Positions 1 through 12,345 are shown, numbered from the stretch's first letter. The stretch is DNA of 34,103 nucleotides from Elysia marginata (GCA_019649035.1 BMAT01013532.1:37233-71335), one strand, 5' to 3'. Numbers and translations are program-made. The notes: generated by a model not told the origin, from the letters alone.

Positions 1-193
1 TAGTAGTAGTAGTAGTAGTAAGAGAAGCGGTGGTGATGTTAGTGGTAGTAGTTGTTGTTGATGGTGGTAGGGTGGTTGTAGTGGTGTTGTAAAAGTAGTA
101 GCCTCAATAAAAGTAACAGGAGTAGATAAGGTGGTAGTAGTAGGAGGAGGAGTAGCAATAGCAGCAGTGGTAGCAGTAGTAAAAGAAGTAGTA

Positions 194-239
<46 letters not shown>

Positions 240-249
240 CAGCAGCAGC

Positions 250-298
<49 letters not shown>

Positions 299-385
299 CT
301 AGTAATAGCAGTAGTAGTAGTTGTTGTAGCAATAGTAGTTGTAGTAGTAGTAGGAGGAGGAGGAGCAGCGGCAGTAGTAGTAACG
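1..385. repeat. Compound GTA/TAG trinucleotide microsatellite
   Basis: The first 385 bases are almost entirely GTA units, with GCA, GTT and AGG variants and a block of pure repeat around 201-300. Translation gives poly-Val/Ala on plus and poly-Leu on minus, so the long open frames here are repeat artefacts. The array begins at the window edge and probably extends outside it. Confidence 0.95.
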
Positions 386-2574
386 CTTTTAAAAGCTTTT
401 TTAAAGGAATATTTAATAAGTTCGTCATCGTGGAAAATTATCAGAGAAAACCAAATGGTTGCAAAATATCTCCGAAATGAGGAAAAGAGCGTGCACGGAA
501 ACAACAGAGTGCTGCAAAACCTCCCTATCAGGAGATGTTTTCCCTCTGAACGAGACAGTTGATTTTTCTTTTATTTGAAATTAGAAGATGCCGATATAGT
601 TCTTATTCAGGCATATATCTCAAATCCACAACTTTTGGTCAAATCAGGAAAGAACTGATGACAACATCGTTTGGAGTGAGTGGTTACTATTTCTTCACCC
701 AACTGTGGTATTTCCAATTATTTGCATTACATAAAAGTCCGTTTTCCTGCTTCATTAGTTTGTTTCTTCCAAATATAAAAGAACACCACAACGTCTTGAC
801 AACATCTCTGCCTTTTAGAACATTTAGGAATGGCTGTGTGTGCTGCACTTTCTAGAATATTTTCAAAGATAGTTTGAATTTTCGCATTCAAAAGTAAGGG
901 TAAAATTACAATTTTGAAAAACACAATAAAGGAAAGAAACCTGACTTTCAAAGACTCATTCAGTTGCAATCGAATTAGCTTGTTTTAAAACACAAATAAG
1001 CACGTCAAACAAAATCCTTGGTAGGCTAAAGCTATTGGGAATGAGAACAGAGCATAAAATTATTGTTCTTGCCTGCAAGCGATTGACTTCAAAGAGGGAG
1101 TTTGCCAACAGGAACAATAGTTTTTGCTGTAATCTCTCCCCAATTCTCTTTGTTTTAAACTAATCTAACACTTTTGGGCGCTATTTTGTTTCGTTGACCA
1201 TTACACGAATATCTTCAAAAGAAATGCCTGAATATTGTGGATATTTTATATATAACTGCATTGTTAGTCAAACTTTTAAACTTGATGACGTCTGCTGTTG
1301 TAAGTGGTGGATTTTTTTTATTGCAAATCTTAATTTAAAGCGTTTTGAGCTACGTACGAAAGAACAATGCGCTATATATAATGTTATCTATCAATATATT
1401 GGTTACAATGACTGCGAAAATGTGGTCCTTATCAAAGGTTGACTTTATTGGATCTACCTGTAAATCTTGTTTCATAAGGTTTGCCCATTTGATGCGTCTT
1501 AGTATTCGGACATGCAGTTTTCCGTCTTAGAAACATCAAAGTTTGAACCCGTGACCTAAAAAGTTACCTTAAAATACTGATTTTGGACAAGCCTGGCGGG
1601 CAGGGGGGGGGGGGCGGGAGACGTCATTATAACCCTCATATCTACTCGAATACAAAACCAATGAATAGGAACAAGTCTAAATACAGATTGTGCAGTGAAC
1701 AATTTTGCTACAAAATGTCGATTGTTGGTACCGCAATAGATCAAATTAAAACAACAAGTGTTCCTCAAAGGAATAAAACTATCTGTGATAGAATATTACA
1801 TTGACATAATTGTTGATAGATTTATAGAAAATTAAATAAATATCCAATTATATGTATAAATAGATTGTTTAATTTGTTCATGTCTTCCTTCTTAGCTGAT
1901 TGTTCAATACTTGAAATAAGCAATTATTGTAAAAAGACACATAGATTAGATAAGTTCCAATGCCCATGCCAAATTTCCAATAATACATGAAATGAATGTA
2001 TCTAATCTCGTCTTAGACATAAATGTATAAAGATTGAGAGAGTGGGATACAAAAAATAGACAGAGATACAGAGACATGAAATGGTAGGGCCTATACCTAT
2101 TACTTTAGAAAGGCAGACCTCCAAAAGACTTTCATCATGTAGCCAAGCTATATACAAAACAACAGCAAAGTCCACCACTCACCATAGGTTTCTGTCAGCG
2201 ACGGACGCACACTCTTGTTCATTTTGGCATCCCCTCTAGCTTGTGTTGCCTGTGAAAACAAGCCGGTGTTAGCAGTTCAAGTTGATCAAATCTAGTCAAT
2301 ACAACATTAGGAGTCAGATGTGGTGCGCATACCTTTTCAAAGTGAATCGATCAGATCGAAGTTTTAGACATTACAAGAGAACAATATAACAACGTTCTCA
2401 ATCTAATTTAAAATCAGCTGTAGTTTTAGGTCTGCTTAGTTTCACAATGTGCGGTTTTCCCTCTGTTATTTAAGTGTAACAAATATGATAACAAAGGGAA
2501 GTATAATAGGAAATATAAAATAAGTTTGAAGACAAATTTTGTTTTTCAAGTTTAGTCTATGTGTTACTTTATCA
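386..2574. other. Non-coding stretch, nothing recognised
   Basis: AT-rich sequence with only short open frames lacking recognisable motifs or splice-bounded coding character. A poly-G run lies at about 1602-1614. I see no RNA gene and no transposon domain. Confidence 0.6.
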
Positions 2575-2795
2575 CAACTTATTCATCTATTTATCTATCC
2601 GCTTATCTATTTATCTATATGTCTATCTGTCTTTACAACTACACTGAACTATCTATTTAGCTATCTAGCTCTCCACCTATGTATCTTTCTATCTATATCT
2701 ATTCACCTATGTATCTTTCTATCCATCTATCTAGCTAACTATCTAATCTAGCCATCCGTCTTTTCATGTATCTCTCCGTTTATCTTTTTACTGTG
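2575..2795. repeat. Degenerate CTAT tetranucleotide repeat
   Basis: Repeated CTAT/TATC words (tatctatctatc type) with many substitutions. It produces a short open frame rich in Leu, Ile and Ser that is not a gene. Confidence 0.8.
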
Positions 2796-4559
2796 TCTTT
2801 TATCTTAAGTACAGGTCGATTCCGAAATCTGAGAGAAGTTGCCACACCACCTCACAGTTTACTGGAGCAATCAACCGAACGATAATTTCTCCTGTGACAT
2901 TTATCTTTATAATTAATGGGATCTTGTCTAGGCATGGAGCAATGAAGTGCCAGTAGAAACAACAGAATTGAGACCTGGGATAGATTCGCCTTAACAGTAT
3001 ATCAAGCTAAAGAATCGAGGTCGCCTCAGGATCATTCTCACAACTTGGCTTGTTCCACATGCTCTTCACTACCATATGACTTACGTGCGAGGAACTTCTT
3101 TCTTCAGGTCTGCTGCTCAAGCGTGGTGAGGATCGAGACCTGCCTCAGTTGTGGCTACTTCATTTTTACTTAAACTTCGGATAAAGGAAACGCGTAGTTT
3201 CTACCTCGCCTCAAGTAGTGTAAGATCAAAGTACGGCAGTTTCGCCATTTCCTAAGTTACTGCTCTCATACAATCAAAACTTGTAAAACCGAAGTCTGAT
3301 TATCCGAAATTCTCATAACGTGAGAAAGGTTTCTTTTCCCTTTTTGGCATTTAACCCACAATTCAAAATAAATTAAATCGAAGTTTTAAATGTGCCCTAA
3401 AGAACGGTTTTTTTTTCTTGTGCATATGACTTTCACTTCTCCAAAGCATGTGAAGATGAAGATTCGCTGTCCAAACTGCCTCCCAGAACACAAAATATCA
3501 CCCCCTTAGAACAGTTTATACGTGCAAGGGTCGAAAAAAAATAATTATGGAGGTGTTAATACAAGTTTTAAATTGTCTGTGTCAAATAAATCTGGCTTTT
3601 TTTTTCGAACATTTTTCACACCTTGTCTTTTCAAATTGTTTTACTTAATTGAAGCTACAGTTCATTGATTAAAACAACACTTTCTACACATTTTTATTAC
3701 ATATCAGTTGCAAATTTTCTCTTTAGTTTTCATTAAATTGTGTTCAATATTTAGTACATTTATCCAATTTTTTTTCGGTTCTACTCTTTTTTTCCAAAAA
3801 AATCTATCAGCGAAATTGGCGACACATTTAGGCGGAGACCAAAATCAATACTCCCTACTGGGTTTAACAGAGATTTCACACCTTGTCGACCTAAAGGCTC
3901 CATTTCTAGGGATTTTATTTGTGTATTTTAAAAAGAAAACACCGACTTCCCTATGTCGAGCAAGCAGGTTCTCCAATGTAATAAATCAAGTGGGAAGAAA
4001 TTTCCTGAAAAGAGATGACTGCCCAGGTTGTTATTATCTTGTTTTGACGTTTGGCCTATCGGCTTGTGAGGAAATTGTCAGCGAGTTTATATCGAAAGAA
4101 TTCAGGCAACATCACGTCTTTGAAGATAAGAAGTAGGGAAGTTTGATAGACAAGCACAATAATGAAGAGAATATCTACAACAAGGGCCAGTCTCAATAGT
4201 ATTATTGGAAATGGAGAAAATGCTACCAGGAAAACAAAATAAAACTTAAAAACATGACAGCACGAGAGAAAATGCCTTATACCGCAGAATGTTAGGATAT
4301 TTGTGCCATTGCAGTAATAAGAGGGATACATTTTAATCTTGCATAGAAACGTAAAATAATGAGCCAAAATGCTATGATATATTGCCTATGCCCAAGTAGG
4401 CCAATATAAGAGCATACCAAGTAGAAAAGAGAATGTGATGTATTGTTAAAATGGTTTTTCTAAAAAACCGAGAGGCAAGTTGACTGATCATGATTGAAAG
4501 GAACTACCGAATGTTGAAATCAACTTGGCTATGACTCCCCTGCATCCGCTTAGATTGAG
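2796..4559. other. Non-coding stretch, nothing recognised
   Basis: No recognisable protein motif, RNA gene or repeat family. An open frame of 142 codons at 3708-4136 (plus) is hydrophobic and AT-driven at its start and shows no domain. Confidence 0.5.
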
Positions 4560-4591
4560 CAGAGATTATGCAAGTACCTGAATAATCTCTG
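4560..4591. repeat. Perfect 10-bp-arm hairpin at the outer end of the inverted repeat
   Basis: CAGAGATTAT (4560-4569) is the exact reverse complement of ATAATCTCTG (4582-4591), with a 12-base loop. The right-hand copy of the large repeat has only the inner arm, so the outer arm is specific to this end. Confidence 0.85.
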
Positions 4592-4889
4592 GGTAGAGTG
4601 AAAATAATATATTCAATAACAAAATGTAATTTTAAAAAATTAGAATAGGCAGAAACAAAGCACCGATACAAAGAAATGCACCATTGGCAAAAGCCCTAGC
4701 TCTGTAATAAACTTTATTCTTAAATGTTACAAACCAAATGACAAACCGAACAGCAATAAACCTGCGTATGACAAAGCAGATTTTGAAGCCATATTTTTAT
4801 GTAAAGAACTTTGCGTAAAAGACTGACATAATCATTGTCATGCAAAATACGGAGGGAATGTGGTAGGAAAATAAAGAGAAAATACACAA
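4569..4889 (-). repeat. Large inverted repeat, left copy
   Basis: These 321 bases match 6895-7216 in opposite orientation. By eye only a handful of differences are visible, including one single-base indel in the GGGCTT(T/G)TGCC(C) segment. Both copies contain the same 50-odd-residue frame ending LVCNI and an AATAAA just after it. The protein frame resembles no family I know. The inner end abuts the decayed LINE. Most likely this is a repeat-family member, or a duplicated segment in inverted orientation. Confidence 0.9.
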
Positions 4890-6590
4890 TTTTGTGGAGA
4901 AACATGTTCTAAAACGCATGACTGCTAATCCTAACTGCAAGTTCAAATCTCTATGGATGAACCCTACAACACTCGCAGCGATGAGGAAAAAGCATGATTC
5001 TCATAGGAAGTAACTTTTGTCTCAACAAGGCAAAGAGTATAATACATAATGCCAGTTTTGATAACCAAGCAGAGCTGGAAGTAAGAAAAGCCCCCGAAAA
5101 AAAAAGGGGGTTTGAGAAACAGATCGCTTACAAGTCAAAGTATAGCTCCAAAGCTTTTTAAATTTTTAATACGTAAACTTGGAATTGAAGATTAAAAGAG
5201 GTTTTGCTGACCTTAAAAAATGATTTATCAAGTGCAAGTAATGACCTAAAGAAATCTCTGAAATCTCAAACGACTTACAAGTGTTTTAAGTATGAGGATA
5301 TATCCGATTTTCCAAACTTTGAAAGAAGTGATACCGAGCAAACGCTGGAAAGTACGATCATTGTAATATGACAGCAGGTGATAGCTAAAGTTAAAACGTT
5401 AAATTCATCAAAGGCCCAAGGATCTCATAAAATGTAGCCAAGGTTACTTACAGAAGCATGCATGTAATGAGCTAATTAAACCACCAACGATTCTTTGTAA
5501 CAAGCCATTCAGTGAGCTAGGTATAGCTAAATAATTGAACAATTCAAAAATAAGCCTCATTTACAAAAGAGGCAAGAAATGAGATCCATCTATCTATAGA
5601 CCAGTAAGCCTGGCCTGAGTCATGTGTAAGTAGATAATTTCCTGTCTATGAGAAAGCAATTTAAAACAAGCGGAGCCACATTCATCCCACAATCATCATG
5701 GGTTTTGAACGGTCACTCGAGCATAGCATAGCCTTTTGAGTGATTAGGGGAATGGACAAAGATGCTGGTTATTGGCAATCTATTTGATACATTTCTGAAG
5801 AATTATATTACAAAAAATATCTGAAATCATTCTAAGAGTGGTCCAAAACATGGCAATTATGCTTTAACGCAACGCAAGCAAATGCAAAGTTTACATTTTG
5901 GCAATAATAAACATCAGAAAACTTTTACAATTCAAGAAAAAAAAAACCATTGAGGTAGAGCTAGAAAACACCTACTGCTAAAAAGATTAAAGTGAATGCG
6001 TAGACTATAGTTTGAAATTTAGTAAGCACTGCGAAAAAAGTGAATAAAACTGACAGGATTGTGGAGCTAATCAAAAAGTCTTTTGACTATGTTGACAAAC
6101 TTAAAGCCTACTAATGACTCTTTTCAAAAGCCTAGTGCACTCAAATTTGTAGTACAGGAATTGTGTATTGTCCCCAATATATAAAACAGACGCAATATTA
6201 ATAGAAAACATTCAACGGCACGTAACAAAACTAGTCCCAGAAACATCGAACTTAGGGACGAGCAAAGTCTACAAGGCTTGGACCTCCCAAGCTTGATATG
6301 AAGACTTCGCGGAGATTAAATAGAAGCATACAAACTAACAAACGGTTTCTTTAACGTTAATGTTGAAGACTAATTTAAATTTAAGAAAGGCCCTAGAACA
6401 AGAGGCCATTGCAACACAAAACTGTCACCTAGATAATTGTAAGAAAAAAACTACTTTGGTCTTACGAAAGGTGAGACATGGAATAGCCTCTCCGAAATCA
6501 CGATCAGTGCCCTTAGTAATAACTCATTCCAAACTCAGGTCGACACACCACTGCAAAAATAAAATAATTTATGTATGGATTTCCCTCTGA
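4890..6590 (+). pseudogene. Decayed CR1-like non-LTR retrotransposon (RT pseudogene)
   Basis: No open frame survives, but conceptual translation in shifting plus frames follows the order of a CR1/jockey-group ORF2. Near 4955-5000 is a FKSLWMNPTTLAAMRKKH-type linker. A FEKQIAYKSKYSSKAF-type segment follows at about 5110. Near 5400-5440 is the NSSKAQGSHKM region, corresponding to the SxGPDGI motif of RTs. At about 5555-5620 comes ISLIYKRGKK...DPSIYRPVSLA, the RT motif before the catalytic domain. Near 5750 is a GEWTK segment. The C-terminal part at about 6240-6345 reads LDLPSL...LRGD.IEAYKLTNGFF. Stops, frameshifts and apparent deletions throughout show it is inactive. The YADD catalytic box is not visible and may be deleted. 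Orientation is plus, and the 5' end abuts the left inverted-repeat copy. Subfamily placement needs a profile search. Confidence 0.8.
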
Positions 6591-6894
6591 AACTAGTTCT
6601 TAGATCTCCAAAGTTTGTGGGGGTCGGGGTCAAAACCATTGACGAACTCCCGACTCATCAATTTGATTGATTTTCTCCTGAATTCCTGTATCAGTCATTG
6701 GTTTCAGGGGCAATATCGTCAAAACATATGAAAAATTTTCACAGTTTAAGGAAAAAGATTCAGCGTATAAAACATAAAATAATGTCCATGCAGGGGCAAT
6801 AGAAATCAATGGTGCAGGCGTTCTCTCAAAACTGATGACTGAAGATGAGGCAAATATGATTTGATGAATATTAAATATCACCTTAAAAAATTTT
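6591..6894. other. Spacer between LINE remnant and right inverted-repeat copy
   Basis: Contains no complete gene. A plus-strand frame at about 6676-6863 reads like coding sequence (for example GAGVLSKLMTEDEANMI) but has a stop in it and no recognised family. It may be a further transposon remnant. Confidence 0.4.
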
Positions 6895-7216
6895 TTGTGT
6901 ATTTTCTCTTTATTTTCCTACCACATTCCCTCCGTATTTTGCATGACAATGATTATGTCAGTCTTTTACGCAAAGTTCTTTACATAAAAATATGGCTTCA
7001 AAATCTGCTTTGTCATACGCAGGTTTATTGCTGTTCGGTTTGTCATTTGGTTTGTAACATTTAAGAATAAAGTTTATTACAGAGCTAGGGCTTGTGCCCA
7101 ATGGTGCATTTCTTTGTATCGGCGCTTTGTTTCTGCCTATTCTAATTTTTTAAAATAACATTTTGTTATTGAATATATTATTTTCACTCTACCCAGAGAT
7201 TATTCAGGTACTTGCA
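6895..7216 (+). repeat. Large inverted repeat, right copy
   Basis: Inverted partner of 4569-4889 and near-identical along its full length. It ends at CAGGTACTTGCA (7205-7216), after which the flanks diverge. No obvious target-site duplication is shared by the two copies. Confidence 0.9.
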
Positions 7217-9029
7217 AAGAAATTCTTCGACTACTTATAACTTAAGATGTCTGTTTTCTACTTGAATTTAATGTAATCTGCAATGAAGGAGATTTCACTT
7301 ATAATGATAACAAGAAGATTTGCGGGGGGGGGGGGGGGGGAGATTCACTTTACAGCTTTCCTTGACTTTTAAATGATGTTTAAAAAGTTAATAAATATGA
7401 TCCGACAAAATAGTTGATTGTCTATCTAACAAACTATTAATGAAGGAACTTTTTTTTAGTTGTGCTTTTTTTACCAGCTGATATAGAATAGTTATGAATG
7501 TATACTAATGTCACAAATATACATTTTAATAGGTTTATACATTTTTTGGTCTTGTCTTCTAAATCTTATAATAAAGATCACCAACTCTTTCAACGACACA
7601 ACACTCAACTTAATCGGCAAAGGTTTTTGTTGTTTTACGTTTCATGAAGCCAGAGTAATCTGCAAAAAGGGTACCGCACTACGTAACTAACTACTCCGAA
7701 ATGTAAACTGGCTCAGATTCTAAAGCATGAACAAATGCAATCACCCAAAAACAGGTAAGTGTTATTTTTTATTTGCATTTGTTTTATGTTTTTTAGATAT
7801 ATTAGTAAGTTAATCAAATTATTTTGTATAGCTATTAAAAGTAGACACGTCTTACGGGTGAGTCCATTTCCAAATATCTGATAAACGATTCTTAGACAAA
7901 TATGGATGTGAAAAACGGGGCCTACATTTTTGTAAAATGCCTGAAGACAGAAAATTCTATATCACTTTCTAGGACATACACCTCTTTATGCCCATTCCTA
8001 GTCAACGCAGTTACTACAAACTTGCACTTCATTATAGTCATCTTTTTATACGCTAAAGGAGTCCTTCCTGGAGTATTTAACACAATTTCTTTGTAAAAAA
8101 TTGTAAAAAAAAAAAAAACCATTATTCTTCAAACAGCAAATCTTCGTCGTAGTGTTGCAGACCACGTGTGGTAAAAATACCAAAATATTTCAACTTCAAT
8201 TCTTTATAGATACTGCAAGGCATTTGTTTCACTTGGAAGTGTATTAGACCTTTTATGTTATAAATTTCAAAGATTTAGAATGAAAAATAGGCCTATCGGC
8301 GGACATTGAGTTCTAGACCAATCCCAGAGACAAGTAAAGCCAAGCATATTATCGAGGAAAGCTTGTCAAGCAATGAAAACTTAACAATTATTAATGTTGC
8401 ATGAACAAGTTTCCTTTGATATTTTTTCGCCAAAAAATTTTTGACAAATAAATTGCATTAAAATAAAATTTTCAGCGTGAAAGCATTGTTAAGCTCAAGG
8501 ATTACTGACAAATAACGATGTGTGTAGTTAGTTCTTGTACGGTGTTGCCGCTGTTTTCTCTTGAAATAGTCACAGCTTATCTTTAATTATAAAATTAAGA
8601 TAAAGGCCACGAAACGCAAACCCTCTTTAAGCATGCATGAACACGCAGTTATGATGGGATAGATAAAAAAAGACAAAGACCAAAATTCATTGGAACGTGT
8701 AAAAATAGTAACATAGTCATAAACTATAAATTCAACATTATCAACAGTTTTTGTTTAATTGTATTAACTGTAACTTTTTTAAAATTGCATGTAATGAACT
8801 ATGTTTTAAGTACCCACTTTTAATCCCAAAGGGAGGATGCTACAAATATTTTATCAATGATATCCTCAATGATTAGAGCTCAAATTAATTGAATGGACTT
8901 ATCTTTTTTGTTTAGCTGTTTTATTAATTTCATAAAGGTAAAAAGGCTGAAACATGAAAAAGAGAAAAGGGTTTTTACTTTATATCAATCAGAAGGTGTG
9001 AGTCGTTTTGTGTAAAGAGTAAGGAGCGT
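7217..9029. other. Non-coding stretch with poly-G tract
   Basis: AT-rich with a poly-G run at about 7324-7340 and an oligo-A run near 8106. Short open frames at 7508-7690 and 7902-8096 show no motif. Nothing else recognised. Confidence 0.5.
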
Positions 9030-9330
9030 CTTTTACATAGCGCCGAATCCACTAAAATGCTCTAAGCGCTGTACATGGGTCCCCCGACCGGTCTTACCAA
9101 CCACATTTTTTCTGAACTCACAGAAGAGTAGCGATTGAAGTGCATTACTTTAAGATACTGGCAAAATCTTTCATTGCCTATAGTCGGGTACTCCTTTAGC
9201 CCATAGGTAGGGCTGAGAAATATCTGTAACTGGCCTAAAGGACTAAATGTCAACTTACCAAAAGCAGGGCTCGAACCTCGGACCTCTCGGTCAGAAAATC
9301 GAGCGTTACTACTAGACCAAGACGCCACAC
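9030..9330 (-). mobile_element. tRNA-derived SINE with LINE-like 3' tail
   Basis: Read on minus, TGGTCTAGTAGTAACGC (9319-9303) matches a polymerase III box A and GGTTCGAGCC (9277-9268) matches box B, at the spacing of a tRNA head. The head is followed by about 230 bases of unrelated body. The far end, near 9090-9030, carries TGTACAGCGCTTAGAGC and then GCGCTATGTAAAA. That tail matches the 3' end of the LINE at 19020-20460, the usual architecture of a SINE mobilised by a partner LINE. The exact 3' boundary and target duplication are not clear. It lies just inside the intron after the donor of the possible exon at 9368-9941. Confidence 0.75.
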
Positions 9331-9367
9331 AACAACAACGCACATAACAAAATAATTCTCGTGTTAC

Positions 9368-9941
9368 CTTTGTTGCCTCAGATGTATTCGAAGCTTCATG
9401 AACTGCCGGAGACGGTGTCTTGTGCGAACTTTGATAACTACTCCTGTCTTTGTCAAGGACAACCGGTGATGGTCCCTGGCCTGGTTGAAAGTCGATGTCC
9501 AGTAGCTGATGCTGGGTCTGATGAAGAACCACCCGAGAGGAACTGGAGTAGGAACTTTGCTGGTTCTCGCTGGAGTTGTTGCGCTCAGCAGCATTGTCGT
9601 GTCCATTTTGTTGCGAGTAAATTTTAACGTTTTTAGGTCCAATTGAGACATTTGGGAAACTTTCAAAGCTACTGTTTTTATTATTATACCCGACTGTCTT
9701 AGAGTTTCTTTGGTTTGTATCATTGAGGCTTTGAAAACCATTAGCTGCATGGTGGGCATTTGTACATTTTACAAAACTGTCGTTGCTGCCTTGGATAACT
9801 TTGTTTGCTATATTTCCATTTGTTTGATAATTACAGTTTCCATCAAAGTTGTCTGCATCGGTAATTGTTGATATGCTGTCATCTATTCCCATGTCAGGCA
9901 AAACTATCCTTATTTCTGTCGGCATTGTCACCAAAAGTATT
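9368..9941 (-). CDS. Possible exon of an unrecognised Ser/Asn/Gln-rich protein
   Basis: A minus-strand segment bounded by a good acceptor (pyrimidine-rich TTTTCTCTGTACAG ending at 9942) and a donor (AAG|GTAACA, intron starting at 9367). If translation starts at the ATG at 9925, which has ACA just upstream, the exon codes exactly 186 residues and ends in phase 0. Without that start, the frame is still open to the acceptor and the exon could be internal. The product begins MPTEIRIVLPDMGIDDSIS and becomes rich in Ser, Asn and Gln, with Thr/Pro near the end (KTPSPAVHEASNTSEATK). It has no signal peptide, no membrane segment and only two Cys, and looks intrinsically disordered. The open frame runs past the donor into the SINE, which is read-through and not real coding. 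I do not recognise the family and found no partner exons. Confidence 0.4.
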
Positions 9942-12345
9942 CTGTACAGAGAAAACACATATTTCAAATTAGACGTACGAATAACAATTAGTTCTAACGC
10001 TTCGGAAGTTTTATTGCTACATGCATGTAACTATTACCTTCATAGATTTCTCTGCGTGACCATTCTGCAGACGAGTTAACCACTGCTACTGTACTAACTA
10101 TAGTTCTTTTAAATTTGGATAGTGAAGCGTTCTCTACGATACCCGATGACGTCAATAAGGACTTCAATCAAATTTAAAGGACATTGTCTCTAAACATAGA
10201 TCTTTTGTGTTTTCAGAATAAAGATGCACATAAGGCAGAAATATGAAACAATAAAGATCCCAAGTTTTTAATTTTGATAAACGAAAGTGAGAAATACTAT
10301 GCACTCAAAGGAAGTAACGTTAATACCAGTTTTAAAAAGTTACCTAGCTCAACGAACCCAGCTTGTTTTCAGTTTGTCTGTCTGACACTTCTTGTTAACA
10401 TTTTATCACGGCACTTTAATCCAATAAGCACGATTAATGTCAAGACAGGCAGGAAACAATCACCATTCTGATAAACACTTCCCGATCCTTAACATATCCA
10501 TATCAATAGAAACAGTTTGTTGATTTACTATGGTGCCTCCCGCGAGCCCGCAATCTGACAGTCTTTGCTTGCCCTAAGCAAATAAAGATCTCCAACTCTG
10601 CAATGCTAGGTTGCACGGAAGAGTGCTGTTTTTACTGTCTTAGTTGTCGCGAATATCAGCTTTTTGAAGTGGAATTTTTAGGCTACAAAACACACATTTC
10701 AAAGCCCTAATAATCACGACAAACTTAATAACAATTCATATCTGAAGCAGAAGTACTTTTAGTTCAGAAAAAATTTATTCATTCTATTCTGCGATAGAAG
10801 ATATATAAGTGATGGTGCAGTCATGTGGAATAAATCAAGTGTACTCGTATTATATGCTGCCGCTACACTCCCATGGTACAAAAGAGCTGTCAGTTTATGC
10901 TTTGGCTAGATTCGATCGTCAAATGGAGTGAGGGGGGTAGTTAGTTTTCTTCTTGTCTGGTTTGGCATATTTAGACTGGGTTTTGTACCCTGGCCAGCCA
11001 AGCATGGTTGTACCCTGATGGCCAATCTGCAAGTAATTCTGTACCAGCGCCAACTGTCGATAATAATAATCTTTCAGTTAAATACAAAGAAGAAACATGC
11101 TTTGCAGTTTTCACGAACACAAAAAACAAAGAAAACAAACTTTTGAATAGCCTAAGATCATTTTAAAAAATCACTTTTTATTATGGAAATTATTCTTTTG
11201 GCTATTCCAAAAATATCGTTTTAAGCATAGAGATATCTAGACCTACCATCTGCTCAATTGACCTGGTTTTTTTATTCTATTTCAATTACTCACAAACAGA
11301 TGCATGTAACGTATTATGAAAAAAAAATACCTTTTGAATGCAATGCAAACGTTTAGAGGTCCAATACAACTTGCTTCTATCTCGCCGCGTATTCTATTAC
11401 CAAAGAAAAAGCTATTGATTTTCAAAACAAAAATGTACAAATAGTTATCAGTTCACACTCTCCTGAATCTATGTAGGGATACAGAATTAATTTTGCCTTC
11501 TCTTGTCCCTAAACGTGACCTTTAAATATTGATTAAATAAGTTCGAGATCTATGCCGACTCTTTTCTATCATGAACCCTTGGAATCCTCTCCTACCCCAA
11601 CCGTTTGGGTAGGTGAAAAAGGGGGGGGGGCGAATTAATGATTTGGGCTTCTTCATAACCCAGGCTAGTCTGCTATAAATAAAGACCCACAATATACCCG
11701 ACACCAACGTCTGCCAGGTTTTTCTCGCTCCACAGCGATCAGATTGTGGGAAGGAGGAGGTTCACAGAAAAGGGGATGGGGGGGTGTCTTTTGATTGGGG
11801 ATCCATGGTCCGTAACGGCTTCTACAAGCAGGCAATTAAAGGAAAAACAAACAGGGGACATTGAGGCAGGTAGTCGATCTAGGCGGACTAATCTCCTTTC
11901 AAGCGGCAGCGACTTAATTTAGCCTTCTTGTTCTCACGATAAAAAATATATGGAGTTGCCGCTATTTTCAAATGTAAAGGGGGCTGTGGAGGGGTGGTGG
12001 TCAGAAAAGGTAATCTCGTCCAGAGTTAAATGGTGCATTAGAAAATGAAATTTGCCGATGAGGATCGATATAGTTTGTACAAGGGAAAAGGTGTGCAGCC
12101 TTACGGTAATTGGAGTAGGGACGACAAGAATGTATACACGTTACATTTAAGCGTCCGAAATATGAAAAAGTAGCCCAAAATAAACTGTAAAAAACGCCCG
12201 TTCTCAATGAAAAGATAGGTATAACGAGACTGCTTCTTAAATATAGCCGTGCCAAATAAACAGAATTAAAGATGATGGAACAGAGAAAGAAAGTGTGTGA
12301 GTGGGTTTAAGCAAGAGAAGGGATGGCCTAGGGAGCAAAGAGAGA

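Noticed and set aside
39-562. Long poly-Leu (minus) and poly-Val/Ala (plus) open frames
   Set aside because: They are translations of the GTA microsatellite and carry no non-repeat domain.
3708-4136. 142-codon plus frame as a gene
   Set aside because: The first part is T-rich hydrophobic noise, no family is recognised, and there are no clear splice borders.
9268-9330. A functional tRNA gene
   Set aside because: Box A and B are present, but the sequence continues into a SINE body with a LINE-like tail and no convincing acceptor stem is seen.
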